This document shows positions 7,071 to 7,445 of a DNA stretch of 7,445 nt, piece by piece (position 1 is the stretch's first letter; every line of letters begins with the position of its first letter). The translations under genes were made by a program, and so were the position numbers. Source of the DNA: an uncultured Collinsella sp. (lineage in GTDB: Bacteria; Actinomycetota; Coriobacteriia; Coriobacteriales; Coriobacteriaceae); NCBI GenBank assembly GCA_900556365.1, contig USOG01000068.1:1-7445 (forward strand), in the 5' to 3' direction. The notes under the pieces were generated by a model that had not been told where the DNA came from, did not search any database, and saw only the letters and a program-made list of their open reading frames with translations.

Positions 7071-7092
7071 TTGTTGATTAATCCTCACTGGA

Positions 7093-7146
7093 GCGGGAAC
7101 AAAAGTAACAATTCGGGAATGTGGGACGGCAATTCGTCCTTCCCGC
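7093..7146 (+). other. Stem-loop region with two alternative pairing partners
   Basis: TTCCCG (7140-7145) can pair with CGGGAA at 7114-7119, continuing into GGACG/CGTCC (7124-7128 with 7135-7139) around a GCAATT loop. It can instead pair with GCGGGAA at 7093-7099 (7 bp with 7140-7146). The structures exclude each other. If the HdeD-like transcript begins upstream of here, this could be a switchable leader; no transcription start is evident, so this is only a structural observation. Confidence 0.35.
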
Positions 7147-7175
7147 CCCATGCATCGGCGCCCTTGGGCGATACT

Positions 7176-7237
7176 TGTTGCAACACTTTTGGCGTACGCC
7201 GCACGGAGAGCAATGAACGCGACGTGCGCCGCACGGA
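7176..7237 (+). promoter_or_regulatory. Palindrome cluster and 11-bp direct repeat before the HdeD-like gene
   Basis: Two perfect 10-bp palindromes, TGTTGCAACA (7176-7185) and GGCGTACGCC (7191-7200), lie close together. CGCCGCACGGA occurs twice, at 7197-7207 and 7227-7237, with start points 30 bp apart, about three helical turns. The second copy sits in a further dyad, GTGCG-C-CGCAC (7224-7234), and touches the ribosome-binding site. Such an arrangement suits a transcription factor site or translational control. I could not place a confident promoter for this gene. Confidence 0.4.
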
Positions 7238-7248
7238 AAGGAGACATT

Positions 7249-7445
7249 ATGGGCATCTTTAAGAACGATGACCAAAAATCGAGCCAGTTTGGATTTGACG
7301 AGAAAAGCATGGCGGGCAAAGCCGTCAAGGCCGTGCGCTGGATCTACGCCATCACGGGCGTCGTGGCGTTCATTGCTGGTATCGCGCTGCTTTTTGCACC
7401 CGCCAAGTCCCTCGTCTTTTTGACGACCGTCCTGGGTTTTTACTT
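7249..7445 (+). CDS. HdeD/DUF308-family membrane protein, N-terminal part
   Basis: The gene runs off the right edge after 65 complete codons. A polar cytoplasmic start (residues 1-28, Lys/Asp/Ser-rich) is followed by a first membrane helix at about 29-49 ('WIYAITGVVAFIAGIALLF') and the start of a second helix after an 'APAKS' turn. The short helix, turn and 'G-x-x-L-L-F-x-P' signature resemble the HdeD/DUF308 family of small multi-helix inner-membrane proteins, linked in E. coli to acid resistance but mostly uncharacterised. ATG 7249 is chosen because AAGGAG (7238-7243) lies 5 nt upstream. An in-frame ATG at 7213, behind GGAG (7205-7208), would add 12 residues and is a possible second start. 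The family call is moderate because most of the protein is outside the window. Confidence 0.65.
   Translation, partial: MGIFKNDDQKSSQFGFDEKSMAGKAVKAVRWIYAITGVVAFIAGIALLFAPAKSLVFLTTVLGFY

Noticed and set aside
7100..7146. T-box-like leader before the HdeD-like gene
   Set aside because: The region has a CGTCC-containing stem but no T-box core sequence (TGGNACCGCG), and the downstream gene is not an amino-acid gene.

Overview
This window is GC-rich, with strong C/G third-position bias and short gaps between genes. The protein sequences resemble gut Actinobacteria of the Coriobacteriia (Collinsella-like). That assignment rests on remembered family resemblance and composition, not a database search. 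Everything looks chromosomal; there is no transposase, phage, plasmid, tRNA, rRNA or CRISPR signal.

Layout. Positions 1-198 hold the 3' end of a gene encoding a TrkA-C (RCK_C) domain, probably from an ion transporter. A 228-bp gap carries a possible micro-ORF and a likely promoter for serC. Two serine-biosynthesis genes follow on the + strand: serC (427-1551) and serA (1622-2785), closed by a strong intrinsic terminator (2848-2884). A second + strand unit holds an M20-family metallohydrolase (2963-4183) and a short, divergent DUF1015-type protein (4223-4903). A stem-loop at 4947-4989 separates these from a convergent - strand group, read right to left: a nitroreductase-family gene (6984-6313) and two tandem histidine-phosphatase paralogues (6230-5688 and 5670-5035). 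A divergent intergenic region rich in palindromes and repeats (6985-7248) leads to the 5' end of an HdeD/DUF308-type membrane protein (7249 to the edge).

How the genes fit together. SerA oxidises 3-phosphoglycerate to 3-phosphohydroxypyruvate and SerC transaminates it to O-phosphoserine. The last step, phosphoserine phosphatase, has no classical HAD-type SerB here. The two histidine phosphatases are candidates by analogy with the metal-independent phosphoserine phosphatases of Hydrogenobacter, but this is inference. DUF1015 genes commonly neighbour serA/serC in other bacteria, which supports the family call; this copy is about half the usual length and lacks the family's signature motif.

The points most worth following are the motif-less DUF1015 protein, the apparent loss of the usual catalytic glutamate in SerA, the paralogous phosphatases beside the serine genes, a perfect 13-bp REP-like hairpin at 6246-6280, and the duplicated, palindrome-rich leader of the HdeD-like gene. 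I did not find a clear novel defence or mobile system.
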